Source: Ruminococcus sp. (GTDB lineage Bacteria; Bacillota; Clostridia; Oscillospirales; Ruminococcaceae). From it: a DNA stretch of 64,000 nucleotides. The notes under the pieces are model-generated. The model saw only the letters and a list, made by a program, of their open reading frames with translations, searched no databases and was not told where the DNA came from. Position numbers and translations under genes: made by a program. Of this stretch, positions 48,827 to 58,830 are shown in pieces (within the stretch, counting starts at the first letter, position 1; every line of letters starts with the position of its first letter). The DNA lies in assembly GCA_017935865.1 (NCBI GenBank), contig JAGBGT010000024.1, positions 1-64,000 on the forward strand, read 5' to 3'.

Positions 48827-49686
48827 TCGTCCTCAATCTCCTTTAAATAGCGTGAAAGCGCGTCCTGCCATGTGGGAAGCGGTCTGAATCCGCTCCGTAC
48901 AAGCTTCGACTTGTCAAGACGGCTGTTGAATGGTCTCGCTGCCTTTGAAATGCCGTATTCCTCGGTAGTCACTGGAGTTACCTTTGTAGAATAACCAGCC
49001 TGACGGAAGATCTCGCAGGTGAAATCATACCAGCTGATGTAACCGCCCTCGTTTGTCGCATGATAATAGCCGTATTTCTCGGTCTCAACCATATCAACAA
49101 GAAGTCTTGCCAAATCGTAGGTATAAGTCGGAGTTCCTATCTGGTCGCTTACGACGCGCACTTCGGGGTACTTTTTCCCGACGTTGAGCATGGTTTTAAT
49201 GAAATTTTTGCCGTTTTTTCCGAATACCCATGCAATTCTGACAATAAAATACTTATCCAGAATGTCCGAAACAGCAAGCTCGCCCTCAAGCTTCGTCCTG
49301 CCGTACACCGACAGCGGAGCATAGTCCCTGCAATCCGGCTCCCAAGGCTCGGTCCCCTGTCCGTTGAAAACATAATCCGTGGAAATATACATCATCCGGC
49401 AGCCAAGCTTCTTGCAGACCTCCACTATATTCCGCGTTCCGTCCACGTTGACAGCCTGAACCTTCGGGATATTTTCCTCGTCCTCGGCAGCATCCACAGC
49501 CGTCCATGCCGCACAATGAATTACCGCATCGGGAGCAGTTCCGGTTATAACAGATCTGACGGACTCTGCGTCGGTTATATCCATTTCGTCGATATCCACT
49601 CCCACTGCTTCGTGGTTTCTTTTTGTTAGTTCATTTACTACATCATAGCCAAGCTGACCCTTAACGCCAGTAACCAAAACCCTCAT
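48814..49686 (-). CDS. rfbD: dTDP-4-dehydrorhamnose reductase
   Basis: The 290-residue SDR enzyme uses NAD(P)H to make dTDP-L-rhamnose. It has VLVTGVKGQLGYDV, AWTAVDAAEDE, YISTDYVFNG and YGRTKLEGE (YxxxK). It shares its last/first base with rfbB at 49686. Confidence 0.97.
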   Translation of the reverse strand: MRVLVTGVKGQLGYDVVNELTKRNHEAVGVDIDEMDITDAESVRSVITGTAPDAVIHCAAWTAVDAAEDEENIPKVQAVNVDGTRNIVEVCKKLGCRMMYISTDYVFNGQGTEPWEPDCRDYAPLSVYGRTKLEGELAVSDILDKYFIVRIAWVFGKNGKNFIKTMLNVGKKYPEVRVVSDQIGTPTYTYDLARLLVDMVETEKYGYYHATNEGGYISWYDFTCEIFRQAGYSTKVTPVTTEEYGISKAARPFNSRLDKSKLVRSGFRPLPTWQDALSRYLKEIEDEWDR

Positions 49687-50705
49687 TATCTATTACCGTA
49701 CATCTTCTCATAGTAGTTCTGATACTCACCTGAGATAATGTCCTTCCACCATTTTTCATTTTCCAGATACCATTTGATCGTCTTTTTAATGCCGTCCGCA
49801 AACTTTGTCTCCGGAAGCCAGCCAAGCTCATTGTGGATCTTCGTGGGATCTATGGCGTAACGCATATCATGTCCCTTACGGTCGGTTACGTATGTTATCA
49901 GGCTCTCAGGCTTGCCAAGCTCCTTGCAGATAAGCTTAACGATGTCGATGTTCGCCATCTCATTATGTCCGCCCACATTATAGACCTCTCCTACTCTGCC
50001 GTTGTGAATTATAAGATCTATCGCCTTGCAGTGATCCTCGACATACAGCCAGTCGCGGACGTTTTCACCCTTTCCGTAAACCGGCAGCGGCTTGTCCGCA
50101 AGCGCATTTGCGATCATCAGGGGAATAAGCTTCTCCGGAAAATGATATGGTCCGTAGTTGTTGGAGCACCTTGAAATAGTCACCGGAAGTCCGTATGTCC
50201 GGTGATATGCAAGAACAAGCAGATCTGCGCCTGCCTTTGAACTGCTGTACGGACTGCTCGTGTGTATCGGTGTGGTTTCCGTAAAGAAAAGATCCGGGCG
50301 GTCAAGAGGCAGATCGCCGTAGACCTCATCCGTTGACACCTGATGATAACGCTTTACACCGTATTTTCTCGCGGCATCCATCATTACGGATGTGCCGACG
50401 ATATTTGTCTGCAAAAAGATCTCCGGATTCTCAATAGAGCGGTCAACATGGGATTCAGCAGCAAAATTGACGACAATATCCGGCTTTTCTTCAGCAAAAA
50501 GCTCGTCTACACCCTCTCGGTCGCATATATCCAGCTTGCAGAAGCGGAAATTCGGATCATCCATTACACTTTCCAGCGTGGACAGATTTCCGGCGTACGT
50601 CAGCTTATCAACGCACACGATGCGATAATCCGGATGTGCGTCCAGCATATGAAAAATAAAGTTTGAACCGATAAATCCGGCTCCGCCTGTAACCAAAACA
50701 GTCAC
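49686..50705 (-). CDS. rfbB: dTDP-glucose 4,6-dehydratase
   Basis: The 339-residue SDR enzyme forms dTDP-4-keto-6-deoxyglucose. It has VTGGAGFIGSNF, NFAAESHVDRSI, STDEVYGDL, YSSSKAGADLL (Tyr and Lys) and the sugar-nucleotide loop. The start is GTG 50705, preceded by AGAGGTG, because the Rossmann motif begins right there. The ATG further upstream would add 61 unrelated residues inside the flippase gene's 3' end. Confidence 0.96.
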   Translation of the reverse strand: MTVLVTGGAGFIGSNFIFHMLDAHPDYRIVCVDKLTYAGNLSTLESVMDDPNFRFCKLDICDREGVDELFAEEKPDIVVNFAAESHVDRSIENPEIFLQTNIVGTSVMMDAARKYGVKRYHQVSTDEVYGDLPLDRPDLFFTETTPIHTSSPYSSSKAGADLLVLAYHRTYGLPVTISRCSNNYGPYHFPEKLIPLMIANALADKPLPVYGKGENVRDWLYVEDHCKAIDLIIHNGRVGEVYNVGGHNEMANIDIVKLICKELGKPESLITYVTDRKGHDMRYAIDPTKIHNELGWLPETKFADGIKKTIKWYLENEKWWKDIISGEYQNYYEKMYGNR

Positions 50706-50725
50706 GATACAACACCTCTGTATTC

Positions 50726-52246
50726 TTAATTTTTTACTCTTTTCAATCTGCCGAGAAGCACCTTGAAAGAGTCGGTTTTCCTGTAAAACAAATAGAATAG
50801 TATATTGACCACAACAAATATTACAACACACTTCAACGATATGGTCAAAATGCTTACTCCGCTGATAAAATGGAATACTGCCCCGCAAATTACCAGTGCA
50901 ATTGCTACAACAGAGATATTTTTTGCGTAGTCAAGATAGTATCCCAGCACGTTCTTCTTGAAAAAATCTCTGAAAAGTATATTAGGCTCATACCAGAAAT
51001 ATGTCGTAACTTTTGATATTGAGGTCGCAAATAAAATACCGCTTGCTCCGAGTAATTTGCCCAGAACAATTGATAACACAAGATTCAGAATTGCCGTTAC
51101 AAACATAATATACCGTATCTGCCTGTACATTCCGGTTCCTTCCCTGAACGTCCAGACGGGACGCATACACGTTGAAAAGAATACGTTTATGACTATGGCA
51201 ATGAGCATCAGATTATCCATAACATATTCCTTGCCGAGCCATAGAGTTACAAAATCCTGCATTAAAAATGCAAGTGTGACAACGGTGAAGCCGCATATCC
51301 AGAAGCTCACCATCTGCATGACTTTAAATACGCTGTATCTTCGCTCGTTGCTTTCGGTCGCAACAAGATTTCCGATGCTGGCAGTCAGTGACGTGAAAAG
51401 CAGTCCTATGAACAATTCAACGGCGCTTGTTATTGTATAGTAGTTTGAATATAAGCCTACGGTGATCGTTCCGACGATTATCGACATGAGGATATTATCC
51501 GTTCCATTCAGGAGACTCCATGCAATCTTATATAAGAACACCGAAGAAACATCAGAAAAAATTGTTTTTCTTTCCTCTTTGTCGAGCTTGTCATCGTTCT
51601 TTATAAAGCTGTATTCTTTGTCCGCTTTAAGAGACACAATAATATTCTTTATAAGTACTGACGCAACATCCAGCAGAATATACAAGAGATAATTCTTGAA
51701 GAGAATTATTACCGCTATCTGGACTGCTACCTTAACTGAATTGACAACAGCATCTATGTTATTGATAACAAAATTCTTCTGGTCGGCATACAAAACCGAT
51801 GATTTATACACAAGAAGATATGAAACGGCGCTTTTCAGGACGAATACCACGTAGTACAGCTCAATATACGGAATATCCTCCTCCATATTTATGAGATATT
51901 TCAAAAACGGAAGAAGTGAAAGACCGATGATAAGCACACCGACAAAGATCAAACGGTATATGACCTTAAAATAATTTACAAGCGCAGTTATCCGTCGCGT
52001 GTCGTTTTCCGCTATCGGTTTATACAGGCTGACATTCAGCGCTGTTCCCAAGCCGAGATCAGCCATCGAAAGAAGCGTCAGGATATTGGCAAACAGTCCG
52101 TTGATTCCCAGATAGCCGATTCCAATGTATTTAATAAAAAATTTTCTGCTGACAAACGTCAGAATCAGTATAAATAACTTGTTGGCAATAGCTGAAAAAG
52201 CATTTTTTCCGGCGTTTAAAGTTCTGCTGCTATTATTGAAACCCAT
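50726..52246 (-). CDS. polysaccharide flippase (Wzx-like, MOP superfamily)
   Basis: The 506-residue membrane protein has about 12-14 hydrophobic helices. The N-terminal RTLNAGKNAFSAIANKLFILI is typical of Gram-positive Wzx/PST exporters that flip lipid-linked repeat units. The gene lies within the polysaccharide operon, 20 bp before rfbB. Confidence 0.9.
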   Translation of the reverse strand: MGFNNSSRTLNAGKNAFSAIANKLFILILTFVSRKFFIKYIGIGYLGINGLFANILTLLSMADLGLGTALNVSLYKPIAENDTRRITALVNYFKVIYRLIFVGVLIIGLSLLPFLKYLINMEEDIPYIELYYVVFVLKSAVSYLLVYKSSVLYADQKNFVINNIDAVVNSVKVAVQIAVIILFKNYLLYILLDVASVLIKNIIVSLKADKEYSFIKNDDKLDKEERKTIFSDVSSVFLYKIAWSLLNGTDNILMSIIVGTITVGLYSNYYTITSAVELFIGLLFTSLTASIGNLVATESNERRYSVFKVMQMVSFWICGFTVVTLAFLMQDFVTLWLGKEYVMDNLMLIAIVINVFFSTCMRPVWTFREGTGMYRQIRYIMFVTAILNLVLSIVLGKLLGASGILFATSISKVTTYFWYEPNILFRDFFKKNVLGYYLDYAKNISVVAIALVICGAVFHFISGVSILTISLKCVVIFVVVNILFYLFYRKTDSFKVLLGRLKRVKN

Positions 52247-52272
52247 TTTTCTGTATTACGCCTCCAAATCCT

Positions 52273-53397
52273 TCAGCTTTTATTCTGGTAAAGACATTCT
52301 TTCAGCCATTTTTCTGATTCTGCACGCTTCTCCCTCCAGATCGCATTTACCTTTTCAAAGTCGATCTTCTTCTGCTCTCTGAATTTTCCTGAGCCGATAT
52401 ACCGCTCTTTCAAGCCCATTAGTTCACATATGTCAATAACCTTTCTGGAAAGCTTTCTGGAGAAGCCGTAGAACTCAACATTAAAAATTATGCTGAAGCA
52501 TATTGCATGAAAGGAATTTGTGAATACGCACGAAGCATATTTTATAGCCGACAGGAACTCCCCGATTCCGGCAGATGTCAAAGAAATGACCTCCGCATCG
52601 TCATTCTTTTTCAGATACGTTGATAAATCAATTATCTTCAGCCCATATTTCCTTGCATAGGACTTTGCTGCATTCCTTAACCCCGCGTTGTCATCCACCG
52701 GCAGATAGAGCAGGAGGTATTCATCATTTATAATACGCTTCCCGGTTATTTTTTCATAGTCCTCTGCATCAAGAAGCAGAACCGGGTCAACTACGTGCTT
52801 TACCGGCTTATTCGTGTGCTTTTTCAGCACATCCACGGCATAAGTCTCACGGCATGAAATATGATTCGGATATTTCAGAAGCTTTTTAAGCTCCTCAGAC
52901 TGCTCTTCATTTACCTCGCCATCTGCCATGCTCGGAGCATACGCAATACGATTCATGTTTTTCATGCTTTTCAGCGAGAGGAAAAACGTTCTGTCATAAT
53001 GCCCTCCGAAAAATCCTGCTGACCATGTCACATCGCTTTCACAGATAATAGTATCATATGGCAGCACGGCAGCGTTCAGAGACGCCTGGGTATATGCCTT
53101 ATCTGAAACTGTCATATTATTCTCTATGAAATCGCGAAATTTCTTATATCTCCTACGATGAAGAACAGGATGAAGCATCTCTATGGCCGAGCCGCGGCGA
53201 TTGATTCCGCGCAGTAAAGAAACTATCGGATGCTTCAGGGACTGCCCTTCCAATATCGGGGTGGTATAGTTTATTATATCAACGGATTCAACATCCGGCT
53301 GTCTCATGAGATACTGCTGAAAAGCCCAGCTATGCAGAACAGCTCCGTAGTTAAAATCGTGGGTGTTAATATTTAAGCTCAATGTTCCTATTTTCAC
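52273..53397 (-). CDS. polysaccharide pyruvyl transferase family protein
   Basis: The 374-residue protein opens KIGTLSLNINTHDFNYGAVL, where the NYGA motif is the family hallmark. It has IICESDVTWSAGFFGG and FTNSFHAICFSIIF near the C-terminal GT-B-like site. Members transfer pyruvate ketals or act as other glycan-modifying transferases. The acceptor sugar cannot be told from sequence. It overlaps the upstream epimerase gene by 32 bp. Confidence 0.88.
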   Translation of the reverse strand: MKIGTLSLNINTHDFNYGAVLHSWAFQQYLMRQPDVESVDIINYTTPILEGQSLKHPIVSLLRGINRRGSAIEMLHPVLHRRRYKKFRDFIENNMTVSDKAYTQASLNAAVLPYDTIICESDVTWSAGFFGGHYDRTFFLSLKSMKNMNRIAYAPSMADGEVNEEQSEELKKLLKYPNHISCRETYAVDVLKKHTNKPVKHVVDPVLLLDAEDYEKITGKRIINDEYLLLYLPVDDNAGLRNAAKSYARKYGLKIIDLSTYLKKNDDAEVISLTSAGIGEFLSAIKYASCVFTNSFHAICFSIIFNVEFYGFSRKLSRKVIDICELMGLKERYIGSGKFREQKKIDFEKVNAIWREKRAESEKWLKECLYQNKS

Positions 53398-54451
53398 TTG
53401 TTTCCTCCATTGACCTGCAAAGGTTTACAAACATTTCTTTTAAGCCGACTGACGGATTCCATCCAAGCCGTCTCAGCTTCTGTGTATCAAGATTCATGCA
53501 CAGCGTAGGCGCATATCCAAAGCCTGCGATATCCTTTGGTTCTTCGATCCTGACGGATATTCTGCCGCCGGCACATTCTTTCGCAACAAGCTGAGCCATT
53601 TCGTAAATGGAACAGTAAGTATCCTCGTTAGCGGCATTATAAATTTCAAAGCCGTGATTTTCTTTTGTCAATACCATGAGAATGGCGGCGACCGCATCGG
53701 CTGTATAAAGATAAGAGCGCTTAGTCTCGCCTTTAGTTTTTAAGACGATATCTCTGTCCTCTACGGCGCATCTTGCAAACTCCGCAAAAACGCGTCCGTC
53801 GTTATAGTCGATTCCGGGACCAAAAGTCTGAGTCAGTCTGAAAACTGCTATATCCATGCCATATTCCGAGGCATAGTCGCAGCACAGGTTTTCGGCAGCT
53901 ATTTTGCTTATGGGATAGCAGTTCCGGACGTTGGAGGAAAGCATCGAGACTTTCATATCCTCCGATATTTTTCTGTCATCCGACGGAGTGCCGTACACCT
54001 CCATAGTGGACAGGAAAATGAATTTTTTTGTTCCGGAGCTTCTCGCTGCCTCCAGCATATTCATAGTGCCGGCAACAGAAGTCCTGAATGTCTCGACGGG
54101 GGTATCCACAAAGCCCTTGCTTGAGGTCTGGCTTGCCGCGTGGATAAAATAATCCACATCCGTATCAATGCCGCCGATCGTCTCCACATCGCCTGTGTGC
54201 AGGATGAAATTTTCAACTCTCTTGCCGAATAGCCGCTGCGCCTTTGTCTCGCTGCGGATAAGAAGATGCAGCTTGATACCGAGGCCGAATTTCTCATCAG
54301 CCTGGGAAAGCACATTGACCGCAAACGCGCCTATCAGCCCTGTTGCACCTGTAATGAACACCGATTTGTTCCTGAACTTCTCCCAGTCTATACCACTTTG
54401 ACACAGAACATAATTTACATCTTCCGCATAAAAGGAGTTATCTGTCAGCAT
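53366..54451 (-). CDS. NAD-dependent epimerase/dehydratase (extended SDR)
   Basis: The 361-residue protein has the glycine-rich ITGATGLIGAFAVN (about 34-47), the FLSTMEVYG strand with catalytic Ser/Thr, and YPISKIAAE (YxxxK). It is a sugar-nucleotide SDR of unknown specificity. Its place beside a cytidylyltransferase suggests a CDP-linked substrate, which is an inference. Confidence 0.85.
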   Translation of the reverse strand: MLTDNSFYAEDVNYVLCQSGIDWEKFRNKSVFITGATGLIGAFAVNVLSQADEKFGLGIKLHLLIRSETKAQRLFGKRVENFILHTGDVETIGGIDTDVDYFIHAASQTSSKGFVDTPVETFRTSVAGTMNMLEAARSSGTKKFIFLSTMEVYGTPSDDRKISEDMKVSMLSSNVRNCYPISKIAAENLCCDYASEYGMDIAVFRLTQTFGPGIDYNDGRVFAEFARCAVEDRDIVLKTKGETKRSYLYTADAVAAILMVLTKENHGFEIYNAANEDTYCSIYEMAQLVAKECAGGRISVRIEEPKDIAGFGYAPTLCMNLDTQKLRRLGWNPSVGLKEMFVNLCRSMEETSENRNIELKY

Positions 54452-54462
54452 TAGTCATAACC

Positions 54463-55185
54463 TCATTCCAAATATATTTGTTCATTTTCCTTTGTTTCAA
54501 GAATAGCTCTCATTGTAAAGAAATCGTCGGGAGTCGTTATCTTGATATTCTCATAGGGACCGTCTATCATGTGCATAGTATACCCATACTGCTGCATAAG
54601 CGTACATGAATCTATAGAATTTGTAATTCCCTCGCTCATAGCCTTTTTATGGGTGCCGAGAATATCGTCCAGCCAGAAGCTCTGGGGAGCTTTTGCAACC
54701 CGGGAATGGGCGCGCGAGGGCACTTCCTGTATTGCGTAGTCGTCATCTATAACTACGATAGTCTCCTTGACGATGCCTGCCGTAATACAATTTCCGAATT
54801 TTTTAACGGTCTCGATATTATCGGTGAGCAGTTGGGAATTTATCAGAGGGCGGACGCCGTCATGTATCAGCACGATCGACTTCTCATTTCCTGCAACCTC
54901 TGCCGCCGCACAAAGTCCATTATATATGGAAAGCTGCCCGGTCTCTCCTCCGGGAACTATTTTGCGCACCTTATCCATCCTGTACTTTGCGACAAGCTCA
55001 TTCATCAGATCAAGATAGCTCTCAACGCAGGCGATAACGACGGCATCTATGTTTTCATTGTTCTGAAAATGTTCAAGGGTATGGATTATTACCGGTTTAT
55101 TGAATATATTCAAAAACTGCTTCGGCTTGTCTTTGGTGTGCATACGGCTGCCGACTCCGCCTGCGAAAATTACGCCTATATTCAT
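54463..55185 (-). CDS. IspD/TarI-family cytidylyltransferase
   Basis: The 240-residue enzyme has IFAGGVGSRMHTKDKPKQFL (CTP-binding) and IHDGVRPLINSQ. The family joins CTP to a polyol phosphate: methylerythritol-P (IspD) or ribitol-5-P (TarI). Its neighbours are a TagF/TarL-like transferase and surface-glycan genes, so the TarI role is more likely here than isoprenoid synthesis. Confidence 0.85.
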   Translation of the reverse strand: MNIGVIFAGGVGSRMHTKDKPKQFLNIFNKPVIIHTLEHFQNNENIDAVVIACVESYLDLMNELVAKYRMDKVRKIVPGGETGQLSIYNGLCAAAEVAGNEKSIVLIHDGVRPLINSQLLTDNIETVKKFGNCITAGIVKETIVVIDDDYAIQEVPSRAHSRVAKAPQSFWLDDILGTHKKAMSEGITNSIDSCTLMQQYGYTMHMIDGPYENIKITTPDDFFTMRAILETKENEQIYLE

Positions 55186-55201
55186 TTTTCCTCCTATTTT
55201 G

Positions 55202-56356
55202 TCACTTCATATTTCTTATGATCCAGTCCACGGTCATTTTAAGGGAATCCTTGCTGTCATAGTCCTCCACAAAATCCATAAACCGCTTGACTCTCTTTTT
55301 GTATTTTTCCTCGTCAAAACGCAGTACCGCTTCGTTCAACTCGCCGTTATCAGTCGTGAACGGATATGGCCATTTCTTGATATCAAGGCAGAATCCCGGC
55401 GATTCCTCATACTCCCTGTAGTCGGGAACATAGAGAAAGACCGGCTTGTACATAAGCGCCATATCGTGGATACATGACGAATAATCGCTTATCAGAACGT
55501 CCGCCGCGCACAAAAGCTCCTGCATATCAGGATAATCCGTGGCGTCAATGAAATTGCCCTCTACGAGACCCTGCTTCATTGTGTAATGTGCCCGGAAAAA
55601 CAAAACGCAGTCGGTGCCGAATTTCTTTCTGAAAGAATCCATTACTCTTTCAAAATCTATCTGCTCGCCTGTTGTGATAAAGCTGCTGTTGCGGAAATCT
55701 CCCCTGAATGTGGGCGCATACATAATGATCTTTGCGGATTCGGAAATTCCGAAATGTTCACGGACTTTTCTGACGATCGGTTCATGGTCTCCGAACAAAA
55801 TAGAGTTTCTGGGAAGTCCGAACCGCAGGATCTCTCCATTGTAGTGAAAGCCCTCTTTTAAAAATGTTTTTATCAAATATTTGCTGGATGTTATATAAGC
55901 CTTATACTTCTTATTCTGAGCCTTGAAATAATATTTATTATACGGATCGGGCTTATTGGCAGAGAATCCGACCTTTTTTCCCACTCCGCCGCCGTGCCAG
56001 GTATTCAGAACGACCTGATTTTTCCTAACAGGAAGATAGGAATTAACGGCGTTGTTTGTCACGATCACCTTTGACGATGTGAAATATTTTATAAATTCTT
56101 TTCCATGCGCATGGATGACCCTGCAATTTTCCGATTCAAGCCACTTGAACTTTTCCGGCTCGTTGAATGCCCACACATACTCGTAATCACTGAACCTGTC
56201 TTTCATATACTCATACACATATTTCGGACTGTCAGAATACTGCGAACCGGCAAAGCTAAGGAATAATATCCTATTTTTCTTTAACGGAGCTGTCCATGTC
56301 AGCTTGAGAAGCTGCTCAATAATAACATTCAATACATATTTTAGATATAATTTCAT
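55202..56356 (-). CDS. CDP-glycerol/ribitol glycerophosphotransferase (TagF/TarL-like)
   Basis: The 384-residue protein has NTWHGGGVGKKVGF (catalytic HG pair), IMYAPTFRGDF, VLFFRAHY and LISDYSSCIHDMAL, all typical of the family. It transfers polyol phosphate from a CDP-activated donor to a growing glycan. It lacks the long N-terminal glycosyltransferase extension, so it probably adds single or few units to a capsular polysaccharide or teichoic-like chain. Confidence 0.88.
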   Translation of the reverse strand: MKLYLKYVLNVIIEQLLKLTWTAPLKKNRILFLSFAGSQYSDSPKYVYEYMKDRFSDYEYVWAFNEPEKFKWLESENCRVIHAHGKEFIKYFTSSKVIVTNNAVNSYLPVRKNQVVLNTWHGGGVGKKVGFSANKPDPYNKYYFKAQNKKYKAYITSSKYLIKTFLKEGFHYNGEILRFGLPRNSILFGDHEPIVRKVREHFGISESAKIIMYAPTFRGDFRNSSFITTGEQIDFERVMDSFRKKFGTDCVLFFRAHYTMKQGLVEGNFIDATDYPDMQELLCAADVLISDYSSCIHDMALMYKPVFLYVPDYREYEESPGFCLDIKKWPYPFTTDNGELNEAVLRFDEEKYKKRVKRFMDFVEDYDSKDSLKMTVDWIIRNMK

Positions 56357-56373
56357 TTTCTCTTACCGCCATG

Positions 56374-57636
56374 TCATAAGAATTTTCTGCCATAAAATGC
56401 TACCAGCGCAAGTGCAAATGCAGCAGATATAGAATAAGCTGTTATTTTTTTAACTCCTGATGCTTTTGTGTGGAACTCGCTGAAATATATAAACAAGAAA
56501 GGAAGCAGGGAATAATAATGCCTGAATATATTCAGGGACGTCACTATAGTAAAGACAAAAAGCAGCATCGTCCCCAGATAAACATTCCAATCCTTTTTCT
56601 TCTGGATCGCATAAAAAAGCGAACCAACAGCGATCGGACACATTATGATATTCAGATTTGCAACAACAGCGTACCAGGTATGAGTCTGACAGAAAGGCTC
56701 AACAGGTGAAACAGCCGCAAATAAATACGCAAACGGCAGCTTGTAAATATCAAACACGGAGCTTATCATGAGAAAACTGATCGTATTTGTTGCAACACTC
56801 TCACGTCTGTCAACAGTATAATGCGTCAGCTTAAACTGTATTGTCGCCCAGAAAGCAACGACAAAAACCAGCACGCCTGCTCCGATAATACCGTAATAAA
56901 CTGTCTTTTTAAGATTCATTCTCTTTAAATTTATATCCGCAGCAATTACAAAAGCAACGCCCAGGATGACCACAGAAAATCCGCTTCTGAGCAGCATCAT
57001 CATTATGGCGCATAAAGCGACCATGACGATCTCAGAGCGGCTGATCTCTTTTAAGCGTCTGAATTTTGCAGCCTTGTAGAAGATATAAAACATGACAGTC
57101 ATCATAAGATGATCTTTGTAGGCGAAACACGAAAAGATCACTGTGTACGGCAGAAAAGCAACGAGCTTTACCGATAAAAGAGCCGTTTTTCTGCCATATA
57201 TATACAATGCGAATTTGTAGATATAGATCATCGCAACCGCTCCCAGGCAGGCTGTTATTATCCGCACGACCCATCCGCTCCTGAAAATATAGGTGACGAA
57301 ACAGCAGATAAAATACCATAGCGGCGTCGCACTAAAAAGTCCCTTGCCTGCTATACTGTATCCCACCCAGTCTTCCAACAAAGCATACGCCCGTGTGAAA
57401 GCGTTGAAGTCAAAAATATTTCTTGCATTACGCGCGAAAATTTCCGCTCCCTCAACGTATCGCCAATCATCCGCGTGTATCGTTGACGAGAGGAATCCCT
57501 CCTGCTGAAAGCCGTCAACAACAGCGATTATCAGTAGCATGACCAGCCGCAGGATCAGACCGCAGATCACTATTTTTTTTACTTTTTTCGGCAGCTTATC
57601 GTTGTTGAACTCTACATACTTCTGATAAGTGACCAT
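56374..57636 (-). CDS. multi-span membrane glycosyltransferase-like protein
   Basis: The 420-residue protein has a short cytoplasmic N-terminus and about ten hydrophobic helices. The segment HADDWRYVEGAEIFARNARN (about 55-74), between helices 1 and 2, resembles the acidic first loop of GT-C glycosyltransferases. It could instead be the polysaccharide polymerase (Wzy), which otherwise is not obvious in the operon. Confidence 0.65.
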   Translation of the reverse strand: MVTYQKYVEFNNDKLPKKVKKIVICGLILRLVMLLIIAVVDGFQQEGFLSSTIHADDWRYVEGAEIFARNARNIFDFNAFTRAYALLEDWVGYSIAGKGLFSATPLWYFICCFVTYIFRSGWVVRIITACLGAVAMIYIYKFALYIYGRKTALLSVKLVAFLPYTVIFSCFAYKDHLMMTVMFYIFYKAAKFRRLKEISRSEIVMVALCAIMMMLLRSGFSVVILGVAFVIAADINLKRMNLKKTVYYGIIGAGVLVFVVAFWATIQFKLTHYTVDRRESVATNTISFLMISSVFDIYKLPFAYLFAAVSPVEPFCQTHTWYAVVANLNIIMCPIAVGSLFYAIQKKKDWNVYLGTMLLFVFTIVTSLNIFRHYYSLLPFLFIYFSEFHTKASGVKKITAYSISAAFALALVAFYGRKFL

Positions 57637-57684
57637 TAATTTGTTTGTTGAAATTTAAATCACCTACTCCGATCCGAACCGTAT

Positions 57685-58785
57685 CTAACCAACGATCATC
57701 TTAATAAGCTCTCTCCAGTTATCGGCATACGGCGCATCAGGTATTACATCGTTGTTTCCCTTAAAGCGTATAGTGCCCCTGATACATCCAAGCATGAGCT
57801 TTGCAAGCTCCTTGGGGTTGTCCGGGTCAAAAAAAGATGTTTCACGGCAGCTTCCTACTGTCTCATGGGCATAGGGCAGATCTGCCAGAAGAATAGGCTT
57901 TCCGTAAGCCTTTGCCTCGATGATCGGAAGCCCCCACGTCTCCAGCTTTGAAGGGAATATAACGCAGTCGCAACTGTTATACCTCTCAATCATCTCATCT
58001 CTCGACTGCAAACCTATCCACCTGACAGATCTTACCGACTGATACGTTTTTCTAAGGTATTGGGAATACTTATTCTCTGAGCCGTCCGTAGTAAGCCAGA
58101 CCTCAAACTCGTCCGAATATTTTGAAAGGACAGCCGCCGCGCGGCATATTATCTCAAAATTCTTGAATGCTCTCGGGAAAGAGGGAAAAAAGAATTTATA
58201 CTTATTGTTATCGCTTTGTGATCTTTCCTGCTTGACAACATCAACGTCAACGGAGGGATGAGCGACGATAACGTTCTTAATTCCGTACATTTTCTTAAAC
58301 TCATCTCTCAACCATTTCTGCTGAACAATAACGGCTGTGTTTTTCTTTATGTTTATTGCATACAGGTGCTTGTAGAACAAGGACATAAAGAAAACGCTCT
58401 TGCTGAATCTGAAAAATTTCTTATCAGGCTTTAGAAACGGCGTAGGGTTATGACAATAGGTAAAAAGCCTTTCCGCCTTAACGTTTGGAGTCATATCATG
58501 GAGAGAGATCCAAGCGTAAATATCCTTCTTCCGGGAATATCTATGGAAATATATATACTCATAGTACATTCTCAACAAATAGGACGACCGCGACCTCGGA
58601 AGCTCGATAAAACTGAAATTGCCGCGGTATTTCTCAAAAAGCGATACTCTGTGAACAAAACAAGTTATATCATATTTCTTATCATAGTCCATATTTATCA
58701 GCATATCGAGCATATCATAGTATATCGTCAGAGGACCGCCCTCAAAAAGGTTTATACCGCTGATGACAATTTTTCGTTTACTCAT
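57685..58785 (-). CDS. GT4-family glycosyltransferase
   Basis: The 366-residue GT-B enzyme has an N-terminal acceptor domain with VISGINLFEGGPLTIYYDML and the C-terminal donor motif FPSKLETWGLPIIEAKAYGK (E-x7-E type). It probably adds a sugar to the undecaprenyl-linked unit. Confidence 0.88.
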   Translation of the reverse strand: MSKRKIVISGINLFEGGPLTIYYDMLDMLINMDYDKKYDITCFVHRVSLFEKYRGNFSFIELPRSRSSYLLRMYYEYIYFHRYSRKKDIYAWISLHDMTPNVKAERLFTYCHNPTPFLKPDKKFFRFSKSVFFMSLFYKHLYAINIKKNTAVIVQQKWLRDEFKKMYGIKNVIVAHPSVDVDVVKQERSQSDNNKYKFFFPSFPRAFKNFEIICRAAAVLSKYSDEFEVWLTTDGSENKYSQYLRKTYQSVRSVRWIGLQSRDEMIERYNSCDCVIFPSKLETWGLPIIEAKAYGKPILLADLPYAHETVGSCRETSFFDPDNPKELAKLMLGCIRGTIRFKGNNDVIPDAPYADNWRELIKMIVG

Positions 58786-58830
58786 AACCGCTTACTCCTC
58801 TCAGTATGACCCATATTGACAGCAGTTCTC

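Noticed and set aside
54463..55185. Calling the cytidylyltransferase ispD
   Set aside because: The family cannot separate the two roles by motif alone, and the surface-glycan context favours a polyol-phosphate substrate. No gene symbol is given.
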